This document shows positions 17,917-27,061 of a DNA stretch of 64,000 nt, piece by piece. The stretch's first letter is position 1. Every line of letters starts with the position of its first letter. This DNA is from Clostridium sp. CM027. GTDB lineage: Bacteria > Bacillota > Clostridia > Clostridiales > Clostridiaceae. The DNA lies in the NCBI RefSeq assembly GCF_024730565.1, contig NZ_CP077725.1, forward strand, positions 3,490,501 through 3,554,500, written 5' to 3'. Below the pieces are notes generated by a model. It ran no database searches, was not told where the DNA came from, and was given only the letters and a program-made list of their open reading frames with translations. Position numbers and translations under genes: made by a program.

Positions 17917-18249
17917 TTGGAAATAAATAAAGAGATGATAAAAGGATATATCGAAAGTATAATATTGAGCCTTTTAGTAGGTGAAGATTTATACGGATAT
18001 GACATTGCCAAAAAAATAAGAAATATAAGTCAAGAAACATTTGAGATTAAAGAGGGAACAATGTATGTTGTCTTAAAAAGACTTGAAAATAACGAGCTAA
18101 TTTCCCCATATTGGGATGATACTGAAAGTGGTGGAGGAAGGCGTAGGTATTACAAAATTACAGCCGAAGGAATGAATTATTTAAACAATAAAAAAACTGA
18201 GTGGATATTTTTTAAAAAAATTATTGATACATTTTACAGGGGGGTATAA
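17917..18249 (+). CDS. PadR family transcriptional regulator
   Basis: A 110-residue winged-helix protein. The PadR motifs are ILSLLVGEDLYGYDIAKKI, EGTMYVVLKRLENNELISPY and GGGRRRYYKITAEG. The TTG start has GAGGTGAG upstream. The 5' half of the next gene's ribosome binding site lies in its last codons. PadR genes are commonly paired with a permease-prefix (HAAS) membrane protein, as here. Confidence 0.92.
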   Translation: MEINKEMIKGYIESIILSLLVGEDLYGYDIAKKIRNISQETFEIKEGTMYVVLKRLENNELISPYWDDTESGGGRRRYYKITAEGMNYLNNKKTEWIFFKKIIDTFYRGV

Positions 18250-18253
18250 TTTT

Positions 18254-18934
18254 ATGGAACAGATTGATAAGTATGTTAATTCAGTTTACAAACATGTAGG
18301 TGGCAATAAAGAAGAAATCGAATCATTAAAATATGAAATGAAAAATCATTTATTGCAACTGATAGAAGAGTTAAAGTCTGAAGGAAAATCTGAAGAAGAA
18401 AGCATTTCCATTGCAATTAATAGATTTGGTGAAGAAAATCAAATTAAAAATGAATTAATTGGTATATTTAAGTTTGTGAACAAGAAGGCAAAAAAAACAT
18501 TAATAATAGCAGTAGCCTTTCTCTTAATAACCATAATATCTGGTTCTGTTTCTATAATAGGCACCGACATTTATTGGAAACAAATTGAGACAAGAAATAA
18601 TGAAATTTTTACTATAATGAATTCATATAGAAAAGATAACATAGATTCTATAAATAAAGATATTAGTACAGTATTTAATAAATCTAAAAAAAAGCTTATA
18701 TATGTAGCACTGGCTAGTCCATTTAATGTTAATTTTAAGTTGGAAAATATAGAATACATATATCCAAGTGATTTTCAAGGTGAAGCTGTTGAGGAGGGTA
18801 TTGGAGCTACGAGCAAGCAGATTACCACAGAGAAGGGTAGCAAAAATATAATTATAGGTAGCAGTAATGAAGACGTTCCCCTTAGGTATCTAAGAAAAAT
18901 AGGTATATCATCCTTTGTCTGGCTTGGGCTTTAA
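18254..18934 (+). CDS. Permease-prefix-domain membrane protein, possibly frameshifted near its C terminus
   Basis: The ATG at 18254 was chosen because GGGGGG lies eight bases upstream; an ATG at 18224 lies inside padR. Residues 1-70 are the helical permease-prefix/HAAS domain (EEIESLKYEMKNHLLQLIEE, EEESISIAINRFGEE). A transmembrane helix follows at about 83-105, then an extracytoplasmic domain. The frame ends after GISSFVWLGL. The +1-related frame continues LCLAWALIKVDLRIKFRR to 18969, which would complete a second membrane helix. A one-base indel near 18,905-18,917 is therefore likely, or a natural early stop. It is partner of the PadR gene. Confidence 0.7.
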   Translation: MEQIDKYVNSVYKHVGGNKEEIESLKYEMKNHLLQLIEELKSEGKSEEESISIAINRFGEENQIKNELIGIFKFVNKKAKKTLIIAVAFLLITIISGSVSIIGTDIYWKQIETRNNEIFTIMNSYRKDNIDSINKDISTVFNKSKKKLIYVALASPFNVNFKLENIEYIYPSDFQGEAVEEGIGATSKQITTEKGSKNIIIGSSNEDVPLRYLRKIGISSFVWLGL

Positions 18935-18988
18935 TAAAGGTTGATTTACGTATTAAATTTAGGCGCTGATTAAAGATGTTGCTTGGGA

Positions 18989-19072
18989 ACATTCTTATAA
19001 TTCAAATTAAGGGAAACTCAAAATTTTGGGATTCTCTTAAAGGTTGTAAAATATAAAAGATAAGCAGAAGGA
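18989..19072. repeat. Family D repeat, copy D2
   Basis: ACATTCTTATAATTCAAATT, then AAGGGAAACTCAAAATTTTG and AAAGATAAGCAGAAGGAG. It is longer than D1 on the left and shares CATTCTTATAAT with D3. Confidence 0.75.
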
Positions 19073-19221
19073 GATTTATTAAAAAAGTCAGATAAACTGG
19101 ACAGGTTATGTCTATAATGTGAAGCTGGAAAATGAACATTTAATTGATGAGTGTTGGGAAAAAGAAGAATGGTGATACGTCGAAATAATACTAAGTTATA
19201 TTAGATAAGAAAGGAGAAAAT

Positions 19222-19692
19222 ATGGATAGAACAGATATCCCAATATTGATTCAAATGGCTTATATGCTATTCATTACTATATTATCACTTGTTAAACAAA
19301 GAAAATTAATCATACAATCCAAGCACAGTAAAATTTTTAGTATTGTAATGCTTCTTATCGGTGCAATCTTAGGAAGTTTAATGATTTATAAAAGACAAAA
19401 ATCTTTTGAGGTGTTACTTGGATTAGGTTTATTTATTGAATTTTACCTTATCTCAAAATTAAGACAAGGTATTTATGAGAACGGTTTTTTGGCATGTACC
19501 AATTCTAGTACGGCATGGAGTCAAGTAAAAAGAGTGGAAATTTACAATAAAACACATGAAGTGAAAATTATGTATTACAATAATGCTGGCCCCAACGACT
19601 TAGCTTTTGAAAAGAAAAGTCTTAATTCAATTTTATATATTCTAAGAGAACATTTAGATAATGGATTCATTAAGATCATTAATAAGATATAA
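19222..19692 (+). CDS. Membrane protein of unknown function (DUF5673-like)
   Basis: A 156-residue protein. Hydrophobic helices lie at about residues 5-23, 38-56 and 62-75, followed by a C-terminal soluble part (GIYENGFLACTNSSTAWSQV, RVEIYNKTHEVKIMYYNN) resembling a small PH-like domain. This layout is that of DUF5673-type proteins, an uncertain match from memory. AAAGGAG precedes the ATG. Repeats flank it on both sides. Confidence 0.65.
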   Translation: MDRTDIPILIQMAYMLFITILSLVKQRKLIIQSKHSKIFSIVMLLIGAILGSLMIYKRQKSFEVLLGLGLFIEFYLISKLRQGIYENGFLACTNSSTAWSQVKRVEIYNKTHEVKIMYYNNAGPNDLAFEKKSLNSILYILREHLDNGFIKIINKI

Positions 19693-19739
19693 AGCTAATG
19701 AGTATTATCTTAGGTAAATTACCTATAAAGTTAAGACAT

Positions 19740-19824
19740 ATCATTCTTATAATCTGAATTAAGGTAAACTCAAAATTTGGGGATTCTCTTAAAGGTTGTA
19801 AAACATAAAAGATAAGCAGAAGGA
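19740..19824. repeat. Family D repeat, copy D3
   Basis: ATCATTCTTATAATCTGAAT, then TAAGGTAAACTCAAAATTTG and ATAAGCAGAAGGATG. It lies 48 bases after the stop of the preceding gene. Confidence 0.75.
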
Positions 19825-19860
19825 TGTGCTAGCGAACCTGAGGCAGGATGTCGAGTGTGG

Positions 19861-19913
19861 TCACATAATAATTAATAATTGTTATGTATCTAAGAGAACT
19901 ACCCAGAGGCAGA
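19861..19913. repeat. Family E repeat, copy E3
   Basis: ACATAATAATTAATAATTGT, then TATGTATCTAAGAGAACTAC and CCAGAGGCAG. It lies between D3 and A3, so the gap 19,740-20,155 consists almost wholly of repeats. Confidence 0.6.
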
Positions 19914-19951
19914 GAATTTTATATTCGCAAAACACTGATTTTTAGGCGCAA

Positions 19952-20155
19952 AAAAAGTATATATTACGTATAATGCATTGAAGCAAGCTTTAGAACTTCT
20001 TATTTTATTTTTAATTAAGATGCGTTTCGAAAAACATATGTTTGAGCGACAGCGAGTTTATGTTTTCTAGCAGATTAATTAAAAATAAAATTAGTAGTTC
20101 TTAGTCAAGTGAATGCATTAATCGTATTGCAATACGCGTAATATATACTTTTTTT
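19952..20155. repeat. Family A palindromic repeat, copy A3
   Basis: Ends are AAAAAGTATATATTAC and GTAATATATACTTTTT. It carries an extra small hairpin (CGTATTGCAATACG) near the right end. A degraded linker (CTGATTTTTAGGCGCA) precedes it, as at A4. It lies in the gap between the convergent 19,222 gene and asd. Confidence 0.92.
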
Positions 20156-20159
20156 CTCT

Positions 20160-21245
20160 TTATTTTGAAGTTAAATAACCTTCTTTCATTAAAAGTTCAG
20201 CAGAAAGCACTGCGCCACCGGCTGCACCACGTAAAGTGTTATGAGATAGGCAAACAAATTTATAGTCAAACAATTTATCTTCCCTAAGTCTTCCAAGTGA
20301 TATGCCCATTCCTTTTTCAATATCTCTATCTAGTCTAGCTTGAGGTCTATCATTTTCCTCAAAATAAGTTAGGAATTGCTCTGGGGCATTTGGTAGTTCT
20401 AAAAGCTGTGGTTTGCCTTCGTAACTTGCCCAATGCTTTAAAATAGTTTCTTTTGATGGTTTATTTTCAAAAGAAACAAAAACTGCAGCTAAGTGACCAT
20501 CTGCCACAGGAACACGAATGCATTGAGTTGAAATTATAGGTTCCGCAGCATTAACTATCTTATTATTCTCCATATGGCCCCAAATTTTTAGGGGTTCCTG
20601 CTCGCTCTTTTCTTCTTCTCCACCTATATAGGGTATAACGTTGTCAATGATTTCCGGCCAGTCTGAAAATATTTTTCCAGAACCTGATATAGCCTGATAG
20701 GTGCAAACTAATATTTTTGTGGGTTTATATTCCATAAGGGCGCTTATAGCAGGAACATAACTTTGAATTGAGCAGTTGGGTTTCGCAACAATAAAGCCTC
20801 TTTTAGTGCCTAAACGCTTACGTTGTGCGTTAATTAGTTCAAAATGGTCAGCATTTATTTCTGGAATAACCATTGGAACATCAGGTGTACCTCGGTGTGC
20901 AGAGTTATTTGAAACTACAGGAGTTTCAGCCTTTGCATATTTCTCTTCAATTTCTCTTATTTCATTAGCGTTCATATTAACAGCACAGAAGACAAAATCT
21001 ACCTCGCTGCTTATTACATCTACTTCATTTATATTTTTAATTACAATATTTTTAACGCTTTCAGGCATAGGTACGTCTAGTTTCCATCTGTTATTTACTG
21101 CGTCATAATAAGTTTTACCCACAGAGTTCTCACTAGCAGCAATAACAGCTATTTCAAAATAAGGGTGATTTTCAAGTAGTGTAACAAGACGTTGACCAAC
21201 AAATCCAGTTCCACCTAATAATCCAACTTTTAATTTTTTATACAT
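20160..21245 (-). CDS. asd: Aspartate-semialdehyde dehydrogenase, archaeal/fungal type
   Basis: Reduces aspartyl phosphate to aspartate semialdehyde for lysine/DAP, threonine and methionine synthesis. The start is the ATG at 21245 on the minus strand, with GGAGG ten bases upstream; the open frame extends 38 codons further without a site. NADP-binding VGLLGGTGFVGQRL, catalytic Cys158 in KPNCSIQ and the substrate motif ISGSGK are visible. The VADGHLAAVF and DRDIEKGMGISLGRL segments mark the long (about 360-residue) archaeal/yeast HOM2-type family. It is transcribed divergently from speD. Confidence 0.94.
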   Translation of the reverse strand: MYKKLKVGLLGGTGFVGQRLVTLLENHPYFEIAVIAASENSVGKTYYDAVNNRWKLDVPMPESVKNIVIKNINEVDVISSEVDFVFCAVNMNANEIREIEEKYAKAETPVVSNNSAHRGTPDVPMVIPEINADHFELINAQRKRLGTKRGFIVAKPNCSIQSYVPAISALMEYKPTKILVCTYQAISGSGKIFSDWPEIIDNVIPYIGGEEEKSEQEPLKIWGHMENNKIVNAAEPIISTQCIRVPVADGHLAAVFVSFENKPSKETILKHWASYEGKPQLLELPNAPEQFLTYFEENDRPQARLDRDIEKGMGISLGRLREDKLFDYKFVCLSHNTLRGAAGGAVLSAELLMKEGYLTSK

Positions 21246-21466
21246 TGTATTAATACCTCCGATTCTAATGATATACATTTGTAGAAAAATATAAATATTA
21301 CACTTAAATATATTAATATCCATGTTATACAGGGAATAGTATGATAAACATAAAATCATATATACTACTATTATATATATTGCTATTATAAATAATTATA
21401 ATGTTAAAAAGTATATACTTCAAGCAATTTATTATATAGAATGGAAAGAAACGATAAATTTATATC

Positions 21467-21494
21467 TTGACAATGAAGTCATAAGTTATATAAT
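21467..21494 (+). promoter_or_regulatory. Sigma-A promoter of speD
   Basis: TTGACA at 21467-21472 and TATAAT at 21489-21494, spacer 16. It lies 39 bases before the speD start. Confidence 0.75.
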
Positions 21495-21532
21495 TTTCTT
21501 TAGAAGAAGTCTAATAGAAATGGGGAATAAAG

Positions 21533-22351
21533 TTGGCTAAAAATGAGAAAAATAAAATAAAGCTCTATGGGTTTAACAACTTAACAAAATCATTAAGTTT
21601 TAACATTTATGATATTTGCTATACAAAAACAGAAGAGGATCGCAAAAGATATATAGAGTATATTGATGAACAATACAACGCTGAGAGGTTAACAAAAATT
21701 CTTACCGACGTTACTGAGACGATAGGCGCAAGTGTGCTAAATATTGCAAAGCAGAACTATGATCCCCAAGGAGCAAGCGTAACATTACTTATTTCAGAGG
21801 AAGAAATTCCATTATATGTGGTGGATCCTACCTGTAATAGAGGAATTTTAACTCCGATTCGTGAGAATATCGTGGGACATTTAGATAAAAGTCATGTAAC
21901 AGTACATACTTATCCTGAAAGCCATCCTCAAAATGATATAAGCACTTTTAGAGTAGATATAGATGTAGCCACTTGTGGTACTATTTCGCCATTAAAAGCT
22001 CTAAATTACTTAATAGATAGTTTTGATTCGGATATTATTACTATTGATTATAGAGTTCGCGGCTTCACTAGAGATATGGATGGTCAAAAACATTTTATAG
22101 ATCATGAAATTAATTCTATACAAGATTATATTTCAAAAGAAACTATAAATAAATACAACTTAATTGATATGAATATATATCAATCTAATATATTTCATAC
22201 TAAAATGATATTAAACGATTTTGAGCTTGATAATTATTTATTTGAGATTAAACAAGAAGATTTAAATGAAGATGAAAAATGTGATATTATACAAAAATTA
22301 AAAAAGGAAATGGGCGAAATATTTTATGGTATGGATATTTCTAATGAGTAA
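21533..22351 (+). CDS. speD: S-adenosylmethionine decarboxylase proenzyme, E. coli type
   Basis: Makes decarboxylated SAM, the aminopropyl donor for spermidine. The pyruvoyl group arises by self-cleavage before Ser120 in [17 protein letters not shown]. The start is a TTG after GGGGAATAAAG. The 272-residue length and [20 protein letters not shown] identify the long gammaproteobacterial/clostridial form, not the short Bacillus SpeH form. No speE is nearby. A large palindrome follows the stop. Confidence 0.95.
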   Translation: MAKNEKNKIKLYGFNNLTKSLSFNIYDICYTKTEEDRKRYIEYIDEQYNAERLTKILTDVTETIGASVLNIAKQNYDPQGASVTLLISEEEIPLYVVDPTCNRGILTPIRENIVGHLDKSHVTVHTYPESHPQNDISTFRVDIDVATCGTISPLKALNYLIDSFDSDIITIDYRVRGFTRDMDGQKHFIDHEINSIQDYISKETINKYNLIDMNIYQSNIFHTKMILNDFELDNYLFEIKQEDLNEDEKCDIIQKLKKEMGEIFYGMDISNE

Positions 22352-22371
22352 ATTTCTATGAAATTTTATCT

Positions 22372-22413
22372 AAGGCACATTAAAATGAATAATTATTCAT
22401 TTTAATGTGCCTT
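22372..22413. terminator. Perfect 42-base palindrome after speD
   Basis: AAGGCACATTAAAATGAATAA is followed directly by its exact reverse complement. There is no U-tract of note, so termination strength is uncertain; it could also protect the 3' end. Confidence 0.6.
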
Positions 22414-23206
22414 AATAATTATGAGCTTTATCATAAAGCATGATTATAGAGTTATAGATTTTTAGCTATCTGTAATAAAAACTGATACAGAAAATAATTG
22501 TAAATATTTAACAGAATATTGGCGGGTAATATAGTTATAAATGTAACACTTATTCCCAAAAAAATTTTATTGATATAAAAAAAATGTAATTATCTTTAAA
22601 TATTTATATATTTTTATTATGAAACTTAAAACAGTGTAATAATATTCTAATCCTAAAAGAAACTTTAGTAAACTTGTAGATAAATAATTATTATAAGGAG
22701 CAAAATCCACCAATATTTTCCCTATTATTATGATACAATTATAAAAACATTATAAAAATATTATTATAAATATTCAAATAAATGCAGTTAAATAAGGCTT
22801 TGCTTTCGTTTTAATAAATTTTAGAATTCAAAATTTATTATATACAATTACTAAATTATAATTTTTATATGTTTAAAGTGGAGGGTATATTCCTAATTTT
22901 TAAAGCGAAATTGTGGATGAGCCTCTTGGGGATGGCAAGCCATCAAATATTTTTCTTTGATTAGTTGTTTTGAAAATCCCTAAAGATTCTATGTACCTTG
23001 TAGATAAATTTTATGAAACGTATTTGTTCTCATTAATGTATGCATTTTCTAAAGATTTTTTTTTGTGTTTTTACATGATGAGGTAATTAGGTGTAAAAAT
23101 GTGTAAAAATCTTTATTAAGTAAGATGTTAGCTTTAGTAAAAGTTAGTATTGTAGCTCCGCAGGAGATGATTTAATTAGTAAAGGTTTAGAAAGGAGAGA
23201 ACTAGC
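22414..23206. other. Long AT-rich gap upstream of the glycogen operon
   Basis: Nearly 800 bases with no convincing gene. AATAAATTTTAGAATTCAAAATTTATT near 22,815 is a hairpin. A family C end is at 23,153. GGATGGCAAGCCATC near 22,931 can fold, but no known riboswitch consensus was recognised. It probably holds the glg promoter and a long leader. Confidence 0.4.
23153..23175 (-). repeat. Family C repeat end (C5)
   Basis: GTAGCTCCGCAGGAGATGAT then TTAA, the reverse complement of the left end of C2. Only the small hairpin end is present. It lies 32 bases before glgC. Confidence 0.65.
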
Positions 23207-24361
23207 ATGATAAAAAAAGAAATGATAGCTATGATATTGGCAGGAGGCCAAGGGTCAAGACTAAAACAATTAACTAAAATCACAGCAAAGCCTGCGGTTC
23301 CATTTGGAGGAAAGTATAGAATTATAGATTTTTCTTTAAGTAATTGTTCTAATTCGGATATAGACACTGTAGGAGTTCTTACTCAATACCAACCTTTGGC
23401 TTTAAACTCTCATATAGGTATAGGCGCACCTTGGGATTTAGATAGGAAAAACGGAGGGGTGAGTCTACTTCCACCTTACCAAAGTCAAGATGGTGGAAAT
23501 TGGTATAATGGCACAGCAGATGCTATATATCAAAACACAAATTACATCGATAGCTTCGAACCAGAGTATGTTCTTATTTTATCAGGAGACCATATTTATA
23601 AAATGGATTATTCCAAAATGTTAGATTATCACAAAGAAAAAGGCGCAGATGTTACCATTGCAGTATTAGAAGTAACGAAGGCCGAGGCAAGTAGATTTGG
23701 AATAATGAACACACGAGAGGATCACAGCATCTTTGAATTTGATGAAAAACCAGAAGAGCCTAAAAGCAATTTAGCATCTATGGGAGTTTATATTTTTAAA
23801 TGGTCTGTTCTTAAACAGCTTTTAAAAGATGATAACCTTGATAAAAATTCCAGTAACGATTTTGGTAAGAATATAATACCAAAAATGTTGATAAATAATC
23901 AAAAATTATATGCATATCCATTCAAAGGGTATTGGAGAGATGTTGGTACTATTGAAAGTTTATGGGAAGCTAATATGGATTTGCTATCTGACGATAACGA
24001 ACTCGATATACATGATAATCAATGGAAAATATATACAGTGAACCCTATGATGCCACCACAATATATCGGACCTAGCGCAAGCATTGACAATGCAATGCTC
24101 AATGAGGGATGTACTGTTTTTGGAGAAATAAGCAATTGTGTGCTTTTTCATGGAGTACATGTAGGAAAAAACACTAAAATAACTAATTCCGTAATTCTAC
24201 CTAATACTAAAATAGGCAATAATGTGGTAATAGATAAAGCTATTATAGGAAGTAATGTTACCGTAAGACGTAATGTGCATATTGGCAATGGAGAAGACAT
24301 TATTGTTATAGAACAAGGAAGAGAAATTAAGGTTGATTCAAAGAAAGTAACTAAATTATAA
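23207..24361 (+). CDS. glgC: Glucose-1-phosphate adenylyltransferase, catalytic subunit
   Basis: Forms ADP-glucose from ATP and glucose-1-phosphate, the committed step of glycogen synthesis. The nucleotide loop is [13 protein letters not shown], with [26 protein letters not shown] and EFDEKP. A left-handed beta-helix with hexapeptide repeats lies at about residues 290-370. The length of 384 residues is normal. AAAGGAGAG precedes the ATG. It heads the glgC-glgD-glgA-glgP operon and likely works as a heteromer with GlgD. Confidence 0.96.
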   Translation: MIKKEMIAMILAGGQGSRLKQLTKITAKPAVPFGGKYRIIDFSLSNCSNSDIDTVGVLTQYQPLALNSHIGIGAPWDLDRKNGGVSLLPPYQSQDGGNWYNGTADAIYQNTNYIDSFEPEYVLILSGDHIYKMDYSKMLDYHKEKGADVTIAVLEVTKAEASRFGIMNTREDHSIFEFDEKPEEPKSNLASMGVYIFKWSVLKQLLKDDNLDKNSSNDFGKNIIPKMLINNQKLYAYPFKGYWRDVGTIESLWEANMDLLSDDNELDIHDNQWKIYTVNPMMPPQYIGPSASIDNAMLNEGCTVFGEISNCVLFHGVHVGKNTKITNSVILPNTKIGNNVVIDKAIIGSNVTVRRNVHIGNGEDIIVIEQGREIKVDSKKVTKL

Positions 24362-24379
24362 AACTTGCGAGGTGAGAGC

Positions 24380-25489
24380 ATGCTTAAAAATTATATAGGA
24401 ATATTAATGTTAAATGAGCAAGAAGATAATATTAAAAGTCTTACAAAATCGAGACCTATAGCGTCGATTCCTATAGGTGGGAGATATAGAATTATTGATT
24501 TTGTGCTTTCGAATATGATTAATTCGGGTATTCATAATATAGGTATGTTTACTAACACAAAATCGAGGTCCTTAGTGGATCATTTAGGTTCAGGGAAACC
24601 ATGGGATTTAGATAGAAAAATAAATGGACTATTTTTGTTTAATCTTACCTCAGAAACATCACAATTAAAAGATATAGATGCAATAAGTGAAAACATGGAA
24701 TATATTTATAGAACTAAGCAAGAGTATGTAATAATATCTTCTTCTTATATGTTATGTAACATGGATTACAATGAGGCTGCTAAGTATCACGAAGAATCCG
24801 GTAGCGATATAACGGTAGTATACAAAAAAACAAATAATGGGAAGACGCATTATGTAAGTTGTAGCACTTTATATATTGATGAAGAAAATAAAGTTTTGAA
24901 CATTGGAAAAAACATAGGAGCAGAGGACGAACTAAATATATCAATGGAAATGTATATAATGAAAAAAAGCACTCTTATAGCTATTGTAAACAAGTGCATT
25001 CAGACTGGATATCATAATTCGATGAAAGAAGTTATTTGTAGTGAAATTACTGAACTTAATGTAAATGCATATGAGTTTAAAGGATACCTCCAATGTGTAA
25101 ATTCTGTAAAAAATTATTATAAAACTAGTATGGATATGCTAAATGGTAAAGTAACCAAGGAATTATTCTTTAACAAAGGGTTAATCTATACAAAGAGTAA
25201 AGATGAAGCTCCTACTAAATACTTTAATGGATCAAAGGTTAGTAATGCTTTGATTTCCAATGGATGTATTTTAAAAGGAAGTATAGAGAAAAGTATAATT
25301 TCAAGAAGGGTGACGGTACACGAAGGGGCAGAAATCAAAAATTGTATAATATTTCAGAATTGCGAAATTAAAAAAGGTTGTAAACTGACTAATGTTATAA
25401 TTGATAAAAATACAATTATAAGTGAAAATACAGTACTAAATGGGGATGAAGATTTTCCGGTGGTTATTGAAAAAAAATTTCGGCCATAA
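24380..25489 (+). CDS. glgD: GlgD, regulatory/non-canonical ADP-glucose pyrophosphorylase subunit
   Basis: A 369-residue paralogue of GlgC. The start is ATG 24380, with GCGAGGTGAG before it. The catalytic GGxGxRL loop is missing (LNEQEDNIKSLTK), while the fold motif IPIGGRYRIIDFVLSN and the C-terminal beta-helix repeats are kept. In Firmicutes GlgD assembles with GlgC and raises its activity. The 18-base gap after glgC suggests tight co-expression. Confidence 0.92.
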   Translation: MLKNYIGILMLNEQEDNIKSLTKSRPIASIPIGGRYRIIDFVLSNMINSGIHNIGMFTNTKSRSLVDHLGSGKPWDLDRKINGLFLFNLTSETSQLKDIDAISENMEYIYRTKQEYVIISSSYMLCNMDYNEAAKYHEESGSDITVVYKKTNNGKTHYVSCSTLYIDEENKVLNIGKNIGAEDELNISMEMYIMKKSTLIAIVNKCIQTGYHNSMKEVICSEITELNVNAYEFKGYLQCVNSVKNYYKTSMDMLNGKVTKELFFNKGLIYTKSKDEAPTKYFNGSKVSNALISNGCILKGSIEKSIISRRVTVHEGAEIKNCIIFQNCEIKKGCKLTNVIIDKNTIISENTVLNGDEDFPVVIEKKFRP

Positions 25490-25507
25490 CAATTTTAAAA
25501 AATAAGG

Positions 25508-25594
25508 TATATGAAAATAAATAACAAGTATACTTACTTGTTCAGCTTGTTTACAAAATAACAAGTATACTTACTTGTTATTTATTTTCATATA
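25508..25594. repeat. Nested palindromes between glgD and glgA
   Basis: The outer arms (23 bases each, 25508-25530 and 25572-25594) are perfect reverse complements, from TATATGAAAATAAATAACAA to its partner. Inside are two identical copies of the palindrome AACAAGTATACTTACTTGTT (25523-25542 and 25560-25579). Either two small hairpins or one large one can form. Confidence 0.85.
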
Positions 25595-25612
25595 TTTAAT
25601 GGGGGGTTTAGT

Positions 25613-27052
25613 ATGAAAGTATTATTTGTGGCTTCTGAAGCATATCCTTTTATAAAAACTGGAGGCCTTGGGGATGTTGCATATGCACTGCCTAAAGCTT
25701 TAAGAAAGCTCGGCATTGACGCAAGAGTAATTATACCTAAATATAGTAAAATTCCTTTGTCATTTAAAAATTGCATGGAAACTATAGCTAGTTTTAAGGT
25801 TAAAGTTGGTTGGAGAGATAAGTATTGTGGACTACAACATTTGACTTATGATGAGGTGCCTTATTATTTTGTAGATAATGAAGATTATTTTAAAAGGCCT
25901 GAGATATATGGATATTATGATGATGGAGAGAGATTCTCTTACTTTTCAAAAGCAATCTTAGAATCTATAAAATACATGGGGGATTTCGTGCCAGATATAA
26001 TTCATTGTAATGATTGGCACTCTGGAATAGTACCAGCTTTACTTAAAGAAAATTATAGTGAAGATGAGCGATATAATGAAATAAAAAGTGTATTCACTAT
26101 ACACAATTTGAAATATCAAGGAGTATTCAACAAAGAGATACTAGGTGATTTAATAGATTTAGATTGGAAATATTTTAATGATGAAGCATTAAAATTTTAT
26201 GACAATGTATCATTTATGAAGGGCGGGATTGTTTTCTCAGATGCAGTAACTACTGTAAGCAACACTTATGCAAGAGAAATACAAACTCCTTTTTATGGGG
26301 AATCGCTAGATGGATTATTAGCCTCAAAGGCTGAAAATATATATGGCATAGTAAATGGTATAGATTATGATCTCTATGATCCTAGGGTGGATAAAAAAAT
26401 ATTTTGCAATTATGATGAAAAAAGTATAAAACAGAAAGTGAAAAACAAATTAAAGCTACAAGAAAAACTAGGGTTTACCGTAGATGAAGAAATGCCAATG
26501 ATAGGAATTACCACTAGACTAGTGAAACAAAAAGGCTTAGATTTAATTGTGGATAAACTCCAGGAATTGCTTATTCTTCCAATACAGATAGTACTGCTTG
26601 GTAATGGTGAAGGATATTATGAAGATATATTTCAATACTTTGCGTCTATTTACCCAAGTAGGATATCGACAAATATTATTTTCGATGAGGAGCTAGCACA
26701 GCAAATATACGCTGCTTCAGATATGTTTTTGATGCCATCTTTATTTGAACCTTGTGGCATAGGCCAGCTTATAGCCTTGAAATATGGAAGTATTCCAATT
26801 GTCAGGGAAACTGGAGGGCTCAAAGACACCGTTATCCCTTATAATAAATATACTAGTATTGGTAATGGTTTTTCTTTTGAAAATTATAGTAGTCAAGAAT
26901 TGTTAGATGCTATAAAGAGGGCTCTGGATTTATACAAAGACAAAGAGTCTTGGAATAAATTAGTTCAAAATGCCATGATTTCAAACAATAGTTGGGAAAA
27001 TTCGGCTGAAAACTATATGGAATTATATACTAATCTGAAAAGTAAATTTTAA
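25613..27052 (+). CDS. glgA: Glycogen synthase (ADP-glucose dependent, GT5)
   Basis: Elongates alpha-1,4-glucan from ADP-glucose. The N-terminal KTGGLGDVAYALPKAL is the ADP-glucose-binding KxGGL motif. IHCNDWHSGIVPALLK and the C-terminal PSLFEPCGIGQLIALKYG with RETGGLKDTV are GT-B signatures. The 479-residue length is typical. AATGGGGGG precedes the ATG. The upstream nested palindrome may set its expression relative to glgCD. Confidence 0.96.
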   Translation: MKVLFVASEAYPFIKTGGLGDVAYALPKALRKLGIDARVIIPKYSKIPLSFKNCMETIASFKVKVGWRDKYCGLQHLTYDEVPYYFVDNEDYFKRPEIYGYYDDGERFSYFSKAILESIKYMGDFVPDIIHCNDWHSGIVPALLKENYSEDERYNEIKSVFTIHNLKYQGVFNKEILGDLIDLDWKYFNDEALKFYDNVSFMKGGIVFSDAVTTVSNTYAREIQTPFYGESLDGLLASKAENIYGIVNGIDYDLYDPRVDKKIFCNYDEKSIKQKVKNKLKLQEKLGFTVDEEMPMIGITTRLVKQKGLDLIVDKLQELLILPIQIVLLGNGEGYYEDIFQYFASIYPSRISTNIIFDEELAQQIYAASDMFLMPSLFEPCGIGQLIALKYGSIPIVRETGGLKDTVIPYNKYTSIGNGFSFENYSSQELLDAIKRALDLYKDKESWNKLVQNAMISNNSWENSAENYMELYTNLKSKF

Positions 27053-27061
27053 AATTGCTAG

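Noticed and set aside
19083-19175. Short frame NWTGYVYNVKLENEHLIDEC after repeat D2
   Set aside because: No start codon with a binding site and no recognised family; perhaps a gene fragment, but too short to support.
22414-23206. A known riboswitch or small RNA in the glgC leader
   Set aside because: Some hairpins are present but no conserved aptamer core (c-di-GMP, SAM, T-box and others) was recognised.
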